Source: Ligustrum vulgare
Taxonomy: Eukaryota > Streptophyta > Magnoliopsida > Lamiales > Oleaceae
Direction: 5' to 3'
Length of the DNA: 64,000 bases
NCBI GenBank assembly: GCA_963555705.1
Contig: OY743184.1
Location: forward strand, 22,294,859-22,358,858
Both the position numbers and the translations under genes were made by a program. The notes under the pieces were generated by a model, which saw only the letters and a list, made by a program, of their open reading frames with translations, ran no database searches and was not told the origin of the DNA. Below, in pieces: positions 55,717 to 64,000 of this stretch (position 1 is the stretch's first letter; every line of letters starts with the position of its first letter).

Positions 55717-55781
55717 CTATAAAAGGAGGAGTCTCTCCTCATTGTAAGCATCCGAAAATCATATTAGTTTTCAGTAATAAA
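55717..55781 (+). promoter_or_regulatory. Pregenomic RNA promoter and polyadenylation region of the integrated virus
   Basis: TATA box CTATAAAAGG at 55717-55726 is followed by a short inverted repeat (GGAGGAG...CTCTCCTC). AATAAA lies at 55776-55781, about 55 bases downstream of the TATA. A TATA box followed at short distance by a poly(A) signal is how caulimovirids make a terminally redundant transcript. Confidence 0.8.
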
Positions 55782-56429
55782 AATCTATATTCTCTCTATT
55801 TTCTTTTCATTCCTAGTTCAAAATTTTCTTTCATCAAACCAATCCAGAAACAGTCAGCAGAAGGTATGAGTAACTAAACTTCTCATAGATATATATGAAG
55901 TCATAAAATAGTTAGTAATACTCTATTTATTTATGAGTCCATAAGTTTATTCTTTATAAAACTTTTGTTAAAAGAGTACATCCAGAGGTAGGAAACGAAA
56001 CTGGATTGTACTGAACCTCTTTGAAGTGTTTGTTTAAGTATTAACAGAAAGTGTTGGAGTAAGTCTTTCGAGCATCCTTTAATGCGTAAGTCTTTCGAGC
56101 AGTAACGATCTCCTATGGAGTGGTGTTTAATACTTAGATAAATAACCGAAGAGTATTTGGTCAAAAATCTTTTAAAATCAGATTTAAAAAGAAGCGTGAT
56201 GGACCCATAGATAGAAAGAAGTATTATTAATTATTTATGATGGATTATATATCGTCTTTTTATTATATTATTCAAGTACTGTTATCAGTCTTAAATTTAT
56301 CATTTTGTTTATGATATCTCTTGCATATTTTTACATATGTTGAAAATTTGTTTTTATTATTCCAAGAATTAACTATTTGAAGAGAATTTGAATTAATAGC
56401 TTAAATCTAAATATTTAATTTTATAATTT
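55782..56429 (+). other. Pregenomic leader of the integrated virus
   Basis: About 650 bases without a long ORF, as expected of a structured caulimovirid leader. A 16-base direct repeat, GTAAGTCTTTCGAGCA, lies at 56059-56074 and 56086-56101, 27 bases apart. No primer site was found here. Confidence 0.6.
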
Positions 56430-56765
56430 ATGAATTCAGAACATTTAATAGAATTAAATTCTTCAGAAGTAAACGACTTTAAGTACTTAAGAGAAGAAAC
56501 AATTAAACAATTAGAAATTATAAGAGAAGATTTAGGAAGATTTTATAATTTATTAGACTACGCAATAAAAGAACCCTCATTTACAGATTTTTCACAATTT
56601 ACTAGAATTATAGTAAATAAAGGAAGAATAATTAGTGATCTAGAGAAAAAAATTGAAGAATTAAATATAATTATTGAAGAAAAGAGTTTAACATATAATA
56701 GTATATATTACACATTTTACGTAAACAATAAATTTAGAGATATAGACATAATGTCAGAAAACTAA
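56430..56765 (+). CDS. Viral leader-proximal ORF, 111 codons, coiled coil
   Basis: It starts MNSEHLIELNSSEVNDF and is open. Two predicted helices are rich in Ile, Leu, Glu and Lys (LEIIREDLGRFYNLL; ISDLEKKIEELNIIIEEK) with a short loop containing FTDFSQFTR. On the circular map it would come first after the promoter, then the small ORF at 48617. I do not recognise its family. Confidence 0.6.
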   Translation: MNSEHLIELNSSEVNDFKYLREETIKQLEIIREDLGRFYNLLDYAIKEPSFTDFSQFTRIIVNKGRIISDLEKKIEELNIIIEEKSLTYNSIYYTFYVNNKFRDIDIMSEN

Positions 56766-57880
56766 AAATTATAACTAAAAGGATAACATAGTAATTGAAC
56801 ATTAAAATTTTTTGTCTTTTAGTCATTAATACAACTGTTAGTACAGTTCGTTAGTACATATAGCAAGGTCCTTATTCTATAGGACTATGTTGGTCGATAA
56901 CAATCAACATCCTCAATTACCAAAAAAAGAAAAAGAAAATTCTTCGCCCATGTAGTAGGTGCAATGATTGCTGCAACTGCACTATACCACCATAGGCTAG
57001 GACGAAGCTATAGGGGATCTTGGAACATCCCCCCCTTCTCCCCCCCTCCAAAAAAAATTTCTAACAATATATATATATATTTTTGAATTAATTTAAGCGG
57101 ACAATTATTTTAAAAATGTAGAAGACAATTTGATGATGTGAAGGTGTTATTGTTATTGATTTAAAAGATGACGTGATGTGTGGAAAGATAAGATTGCGCT
57201 ATACAAGTAAATTGTGACCCTCATTGTGATCTTAATTGTGACTATAACAAAACAGTTTTTTTTTTTAGAAATTTGAATTTAACTTTGAGAAAATTATGCA
57301 AATTACTTATAAAATGATTCTAATTACATAAATACATTTTTAAAAATATAAATTCAAGTTTAAATCGTAATAATTTCGTTGCCCTGCAAAGTTTCGTTTC
57401 TTACGCTGCTCGACCTTCCTTGGGACCCTTTAACTTTAAATTCCTTTTATTAAAAATTCTTTTGTTTGAATAGATATTTCACGTTACGCTTCTCCATTCG
57501 AGCAATGTAATATATGTTAGAAAGCTTGCAAAGCGACCTGATATATATATTATAAACAAAGTTTAAATGTAAAAAAAATTATCTTACATTAATTATTGAA
57601 CGCAAAAAATGATCATTAGATTTTTTCTATTCCTTTCTGTATTGGCTTTTATACAATAAATTATGAAGTTTACATCTTGATTAATAATTTTATTTCTTTT
57701 TGGCATTTTGACATATTATGAACTCATCGTTTATCATTTTTTATTTGAAAGATGTATTTCAAAGTTTGTTGTGAACATTTCAAAAAATTCAAAAACATCA
57801 CCGTACGAGTGAAAAAAATCCATAAATAAGTTAAAAGTAAGGCAAAAACATGAATTAAAAGAGGAAACACAAATCATTGA
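56766..57880. other. Junction and spacer right of the integrated virus
   Basis: A-rich viral composition fades after about 56880. A C-run (57029-57049) and (TA)n (57067-57082) follow. No gene was seen. Confidence 0.55.
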
Positions 57881-58230
57881 ATTGATGATTATATTGACAC
57901 ATACATCATTGATATTCGAACTGATGAAGAATTTGGAGGAGTACGGGCCTCAATGAACTTGCGAAAAAATTGGTTGCGACAAAAAAAAAAAAAAAAAAAC
58001 GTAGTGTACCCCTTATTATACAAGCTTTTAACACTGGCATTTAATTCTTCATGTCTCTACCACTACAAGTAGAGAGAGCAATTTTTGCAATGAAGTATGT
58101 CAAGAATCGATTGCAAAATTAAATGGGTGATCAAATGTTGAACGATAATTTGATTGTGCGTATTGAGGATGTATTTGACAAGATTGACAATGATACAGTT
58201 ATAAAGTTAACAAAATATGAGAACTTGTAA
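57881..58230 (+). pseudogene. hAT-type transposase C-terminal fossil
   Basis: It reads DTYIIDIRTDEEFGG, then after an A-run insertion a stop-interrupted stretch ending SLPLQVERAIFAMKYVKNRL and MGDQMLNDNLIVRIEDVFDK. This is the hAT C-terminal dimerisation region as found in ZMYM/TTF-type plant hAT transposases, whose usual form has a VERAFSAM-like block. The poly(A) run (57980-57998) and an in-frame stop (about 58044) show it is dead. No terminal repeats were found. Confidence 0.65.
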
Positions 58231-58330
58231 GGAAAGCTTCTAATAAAGTATTAAAAAAAAAATTGATCTTTGTTATGTTGTTTTTGTTAGGTTTGCTTTA
58301 AACATCATGTTGTGATTATCAAGTGATACT

Positions 58331-59189
58331 GTAAAAAATCCTGACCTTGACGTGGCAGGATCTGATGATACTTGGTTGCTGGAAAAGACAAATGAATTCG
58401 CCTAGATTGACCTACAAAAAAGGCGATGAGGATTCTCCCCGTCGCCCCTCCGGTGTGAGAATTAGTTTTCTGGGGAAAAGTAGAGAGAAAGTATTTAACT
58501 GGAAAACGTAGAGAATAATGAATGAATAATATGTGATCAAAGAGATTGTATTTATAGGGCTTAAGAGCCCATAACTTATTTTGGTTAAAGAAGGAGTCCT
58601 TTTGATATAAACTTACCTTTTATGAAGAATTTCATTATTACAAGGAGTGATTTTCCCCTTTTTCAGGAGGTTCCCTCGTGGGTTAGGACTCATTTCTTCC
58701 TTTGAGGGGGCCCAAGAAGGGAGGTCCATGGGAAAGACCCATAGACAATGAATACCTGAAGTCCATCTTGTATCGGGCTATCTAGAGTGAAGTGACCGTA
58801 TTAGGCCGGCCACCGTAACATGTCACGAACCGACCTTTGATAAGGCCGGGCATACCCGACCTTTGATAGAGGTAAGGTCGGGCTACTATTCCGTCTTGAG
58901 AAAATTTATACCTGATAAACTAAGAGGCCAGGAAATGGCGTGGTCGGGATAAACCGACCCGGCATATCCCAAGTCAAAGGCCCATATTGAGGAAAAGAGA
59001 GAAAATGGTCGGATCATTGGCCCCCGTGCATCAGAGATCGGTCGCAGATCTTTGAATGCATGTCTCTCCTGACAGTTGTCATATTTATGACGCATTTTGC
59101 CACCTGTTTTGTCCTTTAATTTACGTGTCATAATTAATAGCACACTGCTGGATTGCCGCCACGTGTCAAAGATGAGTGGTGGGGATCCA
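58331..59189 (-). repeat. Probable 3' LTR of the Tat-like element
   Basis: On the minus strand a TATA-like CCTATAAATACA lies near 58548-58562, and a leader follows toward 58331 (sequence ending ATTTTTTACA). A purine-rich stretch on the minus strand (GAGAAAAAAGGAGGAA, 59197-59212) could be the polypurine tract just outside the LTR. The matching LTR is off the window, so both ends are uncertain. Confidence 0.42.
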
Positions 59190-59212
59190 AAAAATGTTCC
59201 TCCTTTTTTCTC

Positions 59213-59220
59213 TATATATA
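59213..59220 (+). promoter_or_regulatory. TATA box for the antisense ORF
   Basis: TATATATA in TTCTCTATATATATGTGG, about 160 bases before the ATG at 59379, on the strand opposite to pol. A C/T-rich initiator-like stretch follows at about 59229-59250. Confidence 0.5.
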
Positions 59221-59378
59221 TGTGGTCCCTATCCTCTCATTCTTTTTACTTTGCGACTTTAGTGAAAATCAGACAAATCCTCGAACACCTAGCATGAACT
59301 AAAATTTCAAAGCATGACCTTTAGGTAAGCTCGACCTCTCCCTACCTTATTTTTATTCCGTAATTTATAGTTAGGAAA

Positions 59379-61346
59379 ATGGCAAGGCAAGTGAACATAA
59401 CCGACCTTTGGGAGGTTGAAAACCTGGATGAGGCACTAGACGTCGAGCCAATAGGATTTTACCAACCTTCGGAAATCTCTGGGGGCGATGAGTCAAGCGA
59501 CGACGAGGAAGTGGACAAAAACCCCGAATTTGATGAGGGACCAGAAACTTCTGACCTAGAGTTACCAACGTTCAACAGTAGGATGAAGGAACACATGGTC
59601 GAGGCAGACATGAGGAAGTTTGGCCTCTCTGATAGGTATACATCCCGGGTCCCCGAGCATGATGATGTATCATATCATTGCCGGGAAGGGGAGACCGTGG
59701 TTTTCCACGATTCGTTAGTGGCCGGCCTTAGGTTCCCCCGACATCATTTTTTTGCAGACTTCCTTTTTACGACCAACATTCTTCTCGGGCAGCTCGCTCC
59801 AAACGGGTGGAGGATTCTAGTCTAATTTTTTTTTTATGTAGGAGTCTAGGGATCAAGCCCACTGTAAATCTTTGTAAATGCCTTTTGTACATGAAGCTTT
59901 TAACCTGATGTAACTGCTTTGTGTACTTGTGCGGGAAGGGAAGGGAAGGTACGAGGTACTTTGTAACTGCTTTGTGTACTTGTGCGGGAAGGGAAGGTAC
60001 GAGGTACCTTGGGTCCCCTCTTCCTTGAAATATTGGAAGGAAAAATTTTTTTACATCAAACCTCGGGAAGGTGAAAATATTTTTTAGCCTACCTTTAGAA
60101 AACCCGAAGTAGATAATTTTAATAGGATGGGTAACGTAGGGGAAGAAGAGATGACCGATCTTTTGGCCAATGCAATAAAAGTGTGTGACTTCGGACTTCT
60201 AGCCGAGGAGGCTTCAGATCTTACTTCCAACGAGATCCTAGGTCAGGATGGCCTTGACTTGGAGCCCGGTAGGACCCGACTTTGTAATTTAAGTAATAGT
60301 TGATTTCGTTTTTTCACCAGAACACGTTGCCTTCCCCATCTCAACCTTTTGCGTCTAATTATATTCTTACATCCTTTACAGGAATGGCTTTTGACAGGAA
60401 CAGGCTAAGGAAAGCGGCCGAGGAGAGAGCTCGGGAGGCTGTTGAGAGGAGGAGGGAAGGTGGTGTTATCTGATGACGGCCACAAAAAAGGCAACGCCAA
60501 ACACAGTCCGGGTCGGGCGAAACTTCTAGGAGGAACACTGAAGTTCCTCTTCGACACGAAACCAGCCAAGGTGCTCACCGCCCTCCTCCCCGGGAAGAGA
60601 ATATTAGGTCTTCCCCCCTCCTGAATTTGCTCCAGAGGGCCCTACCTTGGCCAACCTTCGGAAAAAAAATGGAGAAGAGTTACCACCCCAGGCTTCTAGA
60701 AAAATATTCCAATGAAGTCTCGCTTGAAAACGGGGTGGACCATTTTCTGAATGCGGCTAAGACCACTACCTTCTGCTTTTTTGTCACACTTTGATCTTAA
60801 AATAACACAAGTATTTAACTCGTCCAGATGCTTAGCATTGGCCGGGGTCTCCTTACTCAAGGCGTCAGGCGAGGGGAGGCTACAAGTCAGCTCGTGAACT
60901 CTGTCCAGTATGAGGCCACCCGTGCTAACATTGCTGAAGAAAAATTAACCAAGGTGGAAACTGACCTGGCCCCTAATGACCCAAGACCGAGACCTTGCTC
61001 GTTCTGAAAACGCCAAACTTTTGGAAGATATTCGCCGGGCCAGGAAGAGATTGAAGTGGCGAAGGTGGAGGCGGTTGAGGCTTACAAGAAACCTGAAAAA
61101 TATGAACTTGCTGTGGGAAATTACGCCCTGGAGTCATACTCCCAGGGCATGAGGCAAGCCCGGGCTTGGATCAAAATGCATGCTCCCGACCTCGACACGA
61201 GCCCGCTCTCTCAATTTCCATTAGGTACGGAAGATCTCGACCTCACTCCTTTCTTGGAGGAAGATGTAGTGGAGGTCGGTTCTGATGATGAGGACGGCAG
61301 GCCAGCAACCACGACCAGCAGTAGAAAAATTCGCCTGTTTTGTTAA
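59379..61346 (+). pseudogene. Antisense accessory ORF of the Tat-like element ('gypsy-type transposon' domain), fragmented
   Basis: It begins MARQVNITDLWEVENL at 59379; GQLAPNGWRIL (about 59787) is typical of the domain annotated 'putative gypsy type transposon'. It reads on as SLGIKPTVNL (about 59845), then MGNVGEEEMTDLLANAI (60127), FDRNRLRKAAEERAREAVER (about 60390), MLSIGRGLLTQGVRRGEATS (60829) and the C-terminal coiled-coil region AVGNYALESYSQGM and AWIKMHAPDLD (about 61100-61195), ending 61346. Gaps look like introns plus several frame breaks. A 53 bp tandem duplication (59911 and 59964) adds disruption. The function of these proteins is unknown. Confidence 0.65.
59911..60015. repeat. 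53 bp tandem duplication
   Basis: TAACTGCTTTGTGTACTTGT starts at 59911 and again at 59964. Both units continue through GCGGGAAGGGAAGG and ACGAGGTAC, and the first has one extra AAGGG-type step. Confidence 0.85.
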
Positions 61347-61914
61347 CAATTTACACTTGTATAGCCCAAGGTATGCCTCGTGGATTTTTGTAACAAGTCT
61401 TTGTTAATGAAATCTTTTTTCAAAGCTCATGTTATTTATTTGTATTTAAAAGCTATAGGAAACTTTTAATCGTATTCAATTTTGGAATTGATGATGTTTG
61501 CCCACTAAAGTCGGGAAAGCACGATCTTTTCGTCAGTATATAAAATAGTTCGAGCTCATAACTTAGAGAAATTGAGAAAAATGCTTTATAAGGTCAGGTA
61601 ATACCGGCCTCTTTTCTCATTATGGGGTCGAGCTTTTGTACACGCAAGATTCCCATAAACATCAACTTGTTTTGATTCCATATTATATGGTCGAGTCGTG
61701 ACTGACCTTGCATATAGGAATGGTCGACTTCTGGTATCGTCAAAACTTTGAGTTGAAGATAAATGACCAGTAAGACAGGGTATGTCCGACCTTTTTAATC
61801 AATTGATTGGTAAGACTTGCAAAAAGGTATTTGACTGGGAAGAATAAGATCGAACAGGGCCGACCTTGTAATTTATGCGAAGGAGTGATTAGACTCTTTA
61901 CTTTGCAAGAGTGG
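61347..61914. other. Spacer in the Tat-like element
   Basis: No ORF is supported. Repeated 'gaccttg' and 'gtcgac' words hint at decayed repeats. It leads into the minisatellite. Confidence 0.5.
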
Positions 61915-62499
61915 AAAAATAATTTGTAAAGTCTTGCCATGAGACATTGTAAATTATTTGATGGGAAATAATTTGTAACGTCTTTCCATGAGACCTTGTA
62001 AATTATTCGTGGAAGAATAATTTGTAAAGTATTGCCATGAGATATTGTAAATTATCCGATAGGAAATAATTTGTAACTTCTTGCCATGAGACCTTGTAAA
62101 TTATTCGTAGAAGAAATAATTTGTAAAGTCTTGCCATGAGACATTGTAAATTATTTGATGAAAAATAATTTGTAACGTCTTGCCATGAGGCCTTGTAAAT
62201 TATTCATGGAAGAAATAATTTGTAAAGTCTTGCCATGAGACATTGTAAATTATTTGTTGGGAAATAATTTGTAACGTCTTGTCATGAAACCTTGTAAATT
62301 ATTCGTGGAAGAATAATTTGTAAAGTCTTGCCATGAGACATTGTAAATTATTTGATGGGAAATAATTTGTAACGTCTTGCCATGATACCTTGTAAATTAT
62401 TCGTGGAAGAATAATTTGTAAAGTCTTGCCATAAGACACTGTAAATTATTTGATGAGAAATAATTTGTAAAGCCACGTAGAAGACCTTGTAAATTATTT
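61915..62499. repeat. Minisatellite, 12 units of about 48-49 bp
   Basis: Unit starts (AATAATTTGTAA) lie at about 61919, 61968, 62017, 62065, 62114, 62163, 62212, 62261, 62309, 62359, 62408 and 62457. Units alternate between GTAAAGTCTTGCC and GTAACGTCTTGCC versions, giving a 98 bp higher-order repeat. AATAATTT and AAATTATT within each unit can pair as a hairpin. Confidence 0.92.
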
Positions 62500-62811
62500 C
62501 AAGATTTTGTCTTTTGGTGCTCATTCTTTGGAAGAAGTACTTTTATTGAAGGGGGACCAAAGGATGGACCTCGTTAAAACCTTACCCAGAAAAACTTACT
62601 GGGAAAAAATCTAGATAAGGAAAAAGAGTGCCCGTCCCTAATACTGAAATAAAGTAACATGGGCGTACATGCCCTACCTGAACAATGGACACGCAGGCCC
62701 GACCTTAACAATCATTGATGGACGTGCAAGTCCAAAAGTAAAAAGATAAAATGGGTGCGTAGACCCGACTCTTCTACAATTAGACGACTCTGACCTTTAA
62801 AGGAATCGTGA
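62500..62811 (-). other. Untranslated region between Tat-like pol stop and minisatellite
   Basis: It contains CCTCGTTAAAACCTTACCC and GAAAAAGAGTGCCCG, which I recall as common near the ends of plant Tat-type elements. No ORF. Confidence 0.5.
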
Positions 62812-64000
62812 TCACTTGTAGTATGGCTTCAAATCTTCCACATTCCACGGCCGAGGAAGAGGTCTTGAATCCATTGTGAGGAGGCTATATGAGCATTTTC
62901 CTACTTTTCAGATGACTTCGTACGGTCCTTCCCAAATAGGCCTAAGTTTCCCTAGTTGATGACCAGCGGCCTCACTTGGACGAAGGACAAGATCTCCCAT
63001 TCTGAATTCTCTCTTCTTCACTCGGACATTGAACTTCTTGGACATGGCCTGTTGATAAGCTGCTATTCTTAATGATGCATTCTCCCTAACCTCTTCCAGA
63101 AGATCCAGACTTTCTCGCTGTCCCTCAATGTGATCGGGTACTTCTGTAGCCATAGCATGGAAGCTCGGAATTGTTACTTCTACTGGGACAGCGGCCTCCA
63201 TTCCAAAGGCCAGCATGAATGGAGTCTCCCCTGTTGCGATTTTGAATGTTGTTCGGTTGGTCCTAATTTTTTCTGGGAGGAGATTGGGCCAATCACCCTT
63301 GGCACTGTCGAGGCGAGTCCTCAAGTCTTGCAATATGAGTCTGTTCGTAACTTCAGCTAACCCATTACTCTGCGGGTGTGAAACGGAAGTCAACCTGTGT
63401 TCTATTACCAGGTTCTTGCAGAATTGCTTGAAGGCTTGGCACTCGAATTGACGCTCGTTATCTGTTATTAATGTCTTAGGAAGACTAAAATGGCAGACTA
63501 TTTATTTCCAGACAAATGTTTCCAACTTTTGTTCTGTGATTACGGCTAGCGGTTCGGCTTCCACCCTCTTAGTGAAGTATTCCACAGCAACTGCCAAGAA
63601 CTTGACCTGACCTCGAGCTATGGGGAAAGGTCCCAATATGTCGATTCCCCATTGAGCGAAAGGATATGGGCACATAATAGAGGATAGTTCTTCAGCGGGT
63701 TGATGTAAGGGGGCTGCGAATCTTTGGCATTTGTCGCAAACTTTTACATAATTGACTGTCTTTCTTCTTGGTTGGCCAATAGTACCCGTATCGTATCAAC
63801 TTCAATACTAGGGCTCTTGCTCCCTGGTGTCCCCCACATATTCCTTCATGAACCTTGGCCATAGCAAGGGCTGCTTCTATCGGGGCTAGGCATCGTAGGT
63901 AAGGAAGTGTGAAGCTTCAACGGAACAGGGTATTCTGCAACAAGGTATACCTCGGGGCCCTTGCTTTGATTCTTCTGACCTCTGCTTTGTCATCTGGAAA
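62812..64000 (-). pseudogene. Tat-lineage gypsy integrase (C-terminal pol), partial and broken
   Basis: Reading leftward from 64000: a GIH zinc region (HEGICGGHQGARALVLKLI, about 63850), WPTKK then CDKCQRFA (about 63740), WGIDILGPFPIARGQVKFLA (about 63640), AVEYFTKRVEAEPLAVI, the second Asp region (LPKTLITDNERQFECQAF, about 63450), SVSHPQSNGLAEVTNRLI with the catalytic Glu (about 63365), then GETPFMLAFGMEA. The C-terminus is PWNVEDLKPYYK-stop at 62812. In-frame stops occur at about 62905 and 63500, and frame changes near 63740 and 63915. The pol part upstream is outside the window. Confidence 0.88.

Larger units (their letters stand above)
48600..56800 (+). mobile_element. Endogenous pararetrovirus (Caulimoviridae), near unit length, solendovirus/cavemovirus-like
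   Basis: The gene content is capsid with zinc knuckle, 30K-type movement protein, retropepsin, RT and RNase H, with no integrase and no LTRs. A tRNA-Met primer site lies at 48920-48931, and a TATA plus polyadenylation region lies at 55717-55781. The order capsid-knuckle-movement domain in one ORF is, as I recall, that of cavemoviruses and solendoviruses and unlike caulimo- or badnaviruses. The segment is strikingly A-rich on the coding strand throughout. Ends are approximate; the circular map seems opened between the leader ORF (56430-56765) and the small ORF (48617). Nonsense codons close the main ORFs. Confidence 0.85.
58331..64000 (-). mobile_element. Ty3/gypsy element of Tat lineage (3' half), minus strand
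   Basis: Pol runs on the minus strand from beyond the right edge to 62812. A minisatellite (61915-62499), an antisense plus-strand ORF region (59379-61346) and a probable 3' LTR (58331 to about 59189) follow. Tat/Ogre/Retand elements are known to carry an extra ORF, sometimes antisense, between pol and the 3' LTR. The GC content is higher than in the surroundings. The LTR boundaries are estimates. Confidence 0.72.

Noticed and set aside
48420..56880. The A-rich element as an LTR retrotransposon
   Set aside because: No LTR pair was found, no integrase follows RNase H, and a movement domain plus a promoter/poly(A) region are present.
61915..62499. CRISPR-like array
   Set aside because: The repeats are contiguous 48 bp units without unique spacers, in a plant retroelement.

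Overview
This window is nuclear DNA of a flowering plant, almost certainly a eudicot. Two host genes are recognisable: an intron-rich G3BP-type RNA-binding protein gene (23164-29077, plus strand, seven coding exons) and an intronless exocyst EXO70 gene of the EXO70B type (44620-46596, plus strand). Nearly everything else is transposable elements, element fragments, MITEs, simple repeats and one integrated pararetrovirus. No tRNA, rRNA or CRISPR locus was seen. The species cannot be named from the sequence; a solendovirus/cavemovirus-like integrated virus fits an asterid host but does not prove one.

Left part (1-17728). A minus-strand Ty1/copia element of SIRE/Maximus type enters from the left edge: an env-like or plant-transposon-domain ORF (932 down to 1), a long untranslated stretch, a broken gag-pol (7105 down to 2172), a tRNA-Met primer site and the 5' LTR (about 7146-8303). 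It abuts a plus-strand CACTA (En/Spm) transposon with a TNP2 transposase gene and a second gene that ends in a C48/Ulp1-like protease domain. The CACTA element is itself broken by a 1687 bp solo LTR (11037-12723, TSD ATAAC) and a 700 bp hAT element (14257-14956, 8 bp TSD), and has a recognisable right terminus at 17728.

Middle part (17729-48400). MITEs and short dispersed repeats surround the G3BP gene. After it come tandem duplications, a GGT-rich segment with arrays of an AGGTCACA-type repeat (30.7-31.3 kb), and a chimeric retroelement fossil in which copia pol sequence runs in frame into gypsy gag sequence (31949-33530). A structurally complete, young Ty3/gypsy element of probable CRM clade lies at 36602-43531: TSD CACAT, two 888 bp LTRs with about 8 differences counted by eye, and pol extending into the 3' LTR. 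Its LTRs carry eight palindromes of the type TYACGGCCGTAA arranged in pairs about two helical turns apart. EXO70 follows 1.1 kb downstream.

Right part (48400-64000). A nearly unit-length endogenous caulimovirid (about 48.6-56.8 kb) is very A-rich. It holds a capsid plus movement-protein ORF, a protease-RT-RNase H ORF, a 273-codon ORF, a 93-codon CxxC ORF, a pregenomic promoter/polyadenylation region and a coiled-coil leader ORF. It has no integrase, and it has two retropepsin-like domains in tandem, one at the end of the capsid/movement ORF and one at the start of the RT ORF. The two large frames are closed only by seven nonsense codons, with no frameshift. Beyond it lie a hAT transposase fossil (57881-58230) and the 3' half of a minus-strand Tat-lineage gypsy element: pol (64000 down to 62812), a 48 bp minisatellite, an antisense plus-strand ORF with its own TATA box, and a probable LTR.
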